A stretch of DNA of 6,552 bases from positions 1 to 6,552 of the forward strand of contig CAKZLS010000411.1 in assembly GCA_937127205.1 (NCBI GenBank), in the 5' to 3' direction. The position numbers and the translations under genes are program-made. Under the pieces are notes generated by a model that was not told the origin of the DNA, searched no databases, and was given only the letters and a program-made list of their open reading frames with translations. This stretch comes from an uncultured Rhodospirillales bacterium. Lineage in GTDB: Bacteria; Pseudomonadota; Alphaproteobacteria; Rhodospirillales; Defluviicoccaceae. Positions 6,449-6,552 of the stretch are shown piece after piece. Within the stretch, counting starts at the first letter, position 1. Each line of letters begins with the position of its first letter.

Positions 6449-6482
6449 TGCTCCACTGCGGATGGCCATCCGCAGTGGAGCA
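6449..6482. repeat. Perfect 34-base palindrome downstream of the export gene
   Basis: Two 17-base arms (left arm TGCTCCACTGCGGATGG) that are exact reverse complements with no spacer, 51 bases after the export gene's stop. As RNA it would fold into a very stable GC-rich hairpin. No T run follows on the plus strand, so it is not a standard intrinsic terminator. It may act as a terminator or RNA-stabilising stem, or be a dispersed palindromic repeat. Confidence 0.85.
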
Positions 6483-6552
6483 GCTGGCGATCGGATCGTG
6501 TCCGCCTTGAGCCACTTTTGGCTGCGTCGTAGCAAGCTCGCGCCAGCACTTT
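6483..6552. other. Unassigned right edge
   Basis: Seventy bases with no recognisable gene. They include a small hairpin AGCCA-CTTT-TGGCT and the imperfectly spaced pair CGATC-G-GATCG. Frames on both strands are short or show no family similarity. It may be the start of another intergenic repeat or gene cut by the window. Confidence 0.4.

Noticed and set aside
6448..6510. 20-codon frame starting inside the palindrome
   Set aside because: The purine-rich GAGAGGA touches the ATG with no spacing, and much of the frame is just the palindrome translated.
6092..6535. 147-codon minus-strand frame at the right end
   Set aside because: Mostly antisense to the well-supported export gene; its sequence shows no family similarity.
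6398..6552. Insertion-sequence end at the right edge
   Set aside because: The palindrome and small hairpins suggested it, but no transposase piece, terminal inverted repeat pair or target duplication can be seen.

Overview
The window is a surface-polysaccharide locus from a Gram-negative bacterium. The lipobox of an outer-membrane polysaccharide export protein and the O-antigen type sugar-nucleotide genes support this. A proteobacterium is likely, but the sequence does not allow a firmer placement. Base composition is mosaic: GC-rich in the methyltransferase genes, and distinctly AT-rich in part of rfbF and in the central intergenic region.

Left four-fifths (about 5136 down to 1, minus strand): a tight five-gene unit read leftward. 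In transcription order it is rfbF (glucose-1-phosphate cytidylyltransferase, makes CDP-glucose), an extended-SDR NAD-dependent epimerase/reductase, then three class I SAM methyltransferases. Two of these (2063-3298 and 846-2036) have the full three-part layout of sugar C-methyltransferases: N-terminal CxxC/CxxC zinc module, SAM-binding Rossmann core and C-terminal Rossmann-like domain. The third (21-812) stops before the C-terminal domain. Gaps between genes are 3 to 33 bases, so a single transcript is likely. The unit probably makes a CDP-linked, C-methyl-branched (deoxy)sugar for an O-antigen or exopolysaccharide. The 4,6-dehydratase expected between CDP-glucose and the methyltransferases is not in the window; it may lie beyond position 1 or elsewhere.

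Middle (5137-5719): a 583-base AT-rich divergent intergenic region with no convincing gene. It holds a good sigma-70-like promoter facing right (TTGAAA-N18-TATAAT), a second one closer to the rightward gene, a 14-base dyad, and a weak candidate promoter facing left.

Right (5720-6397, plus strand): a short outer-membrane polysaccharide export (OPX) lipoprotein resembling the XrtA/PEP-CTERM-associated type. It is followed 51 bases later by a perfect 34-base palindrome without a T tract. The last ~70 bases hold no gene I can recognise.

The two sides plausibly serve one polysaccharide: the leftward operon makes an unusual activated sugar, and the rightward gene supplies the outer-membrane exit channel. 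I see no phage, CRISPR, tRNA, rRNA or definite insertion sequence. Several start sites are moved inward from the longest open frame, with ribosome-binding-site evidence given per gene.
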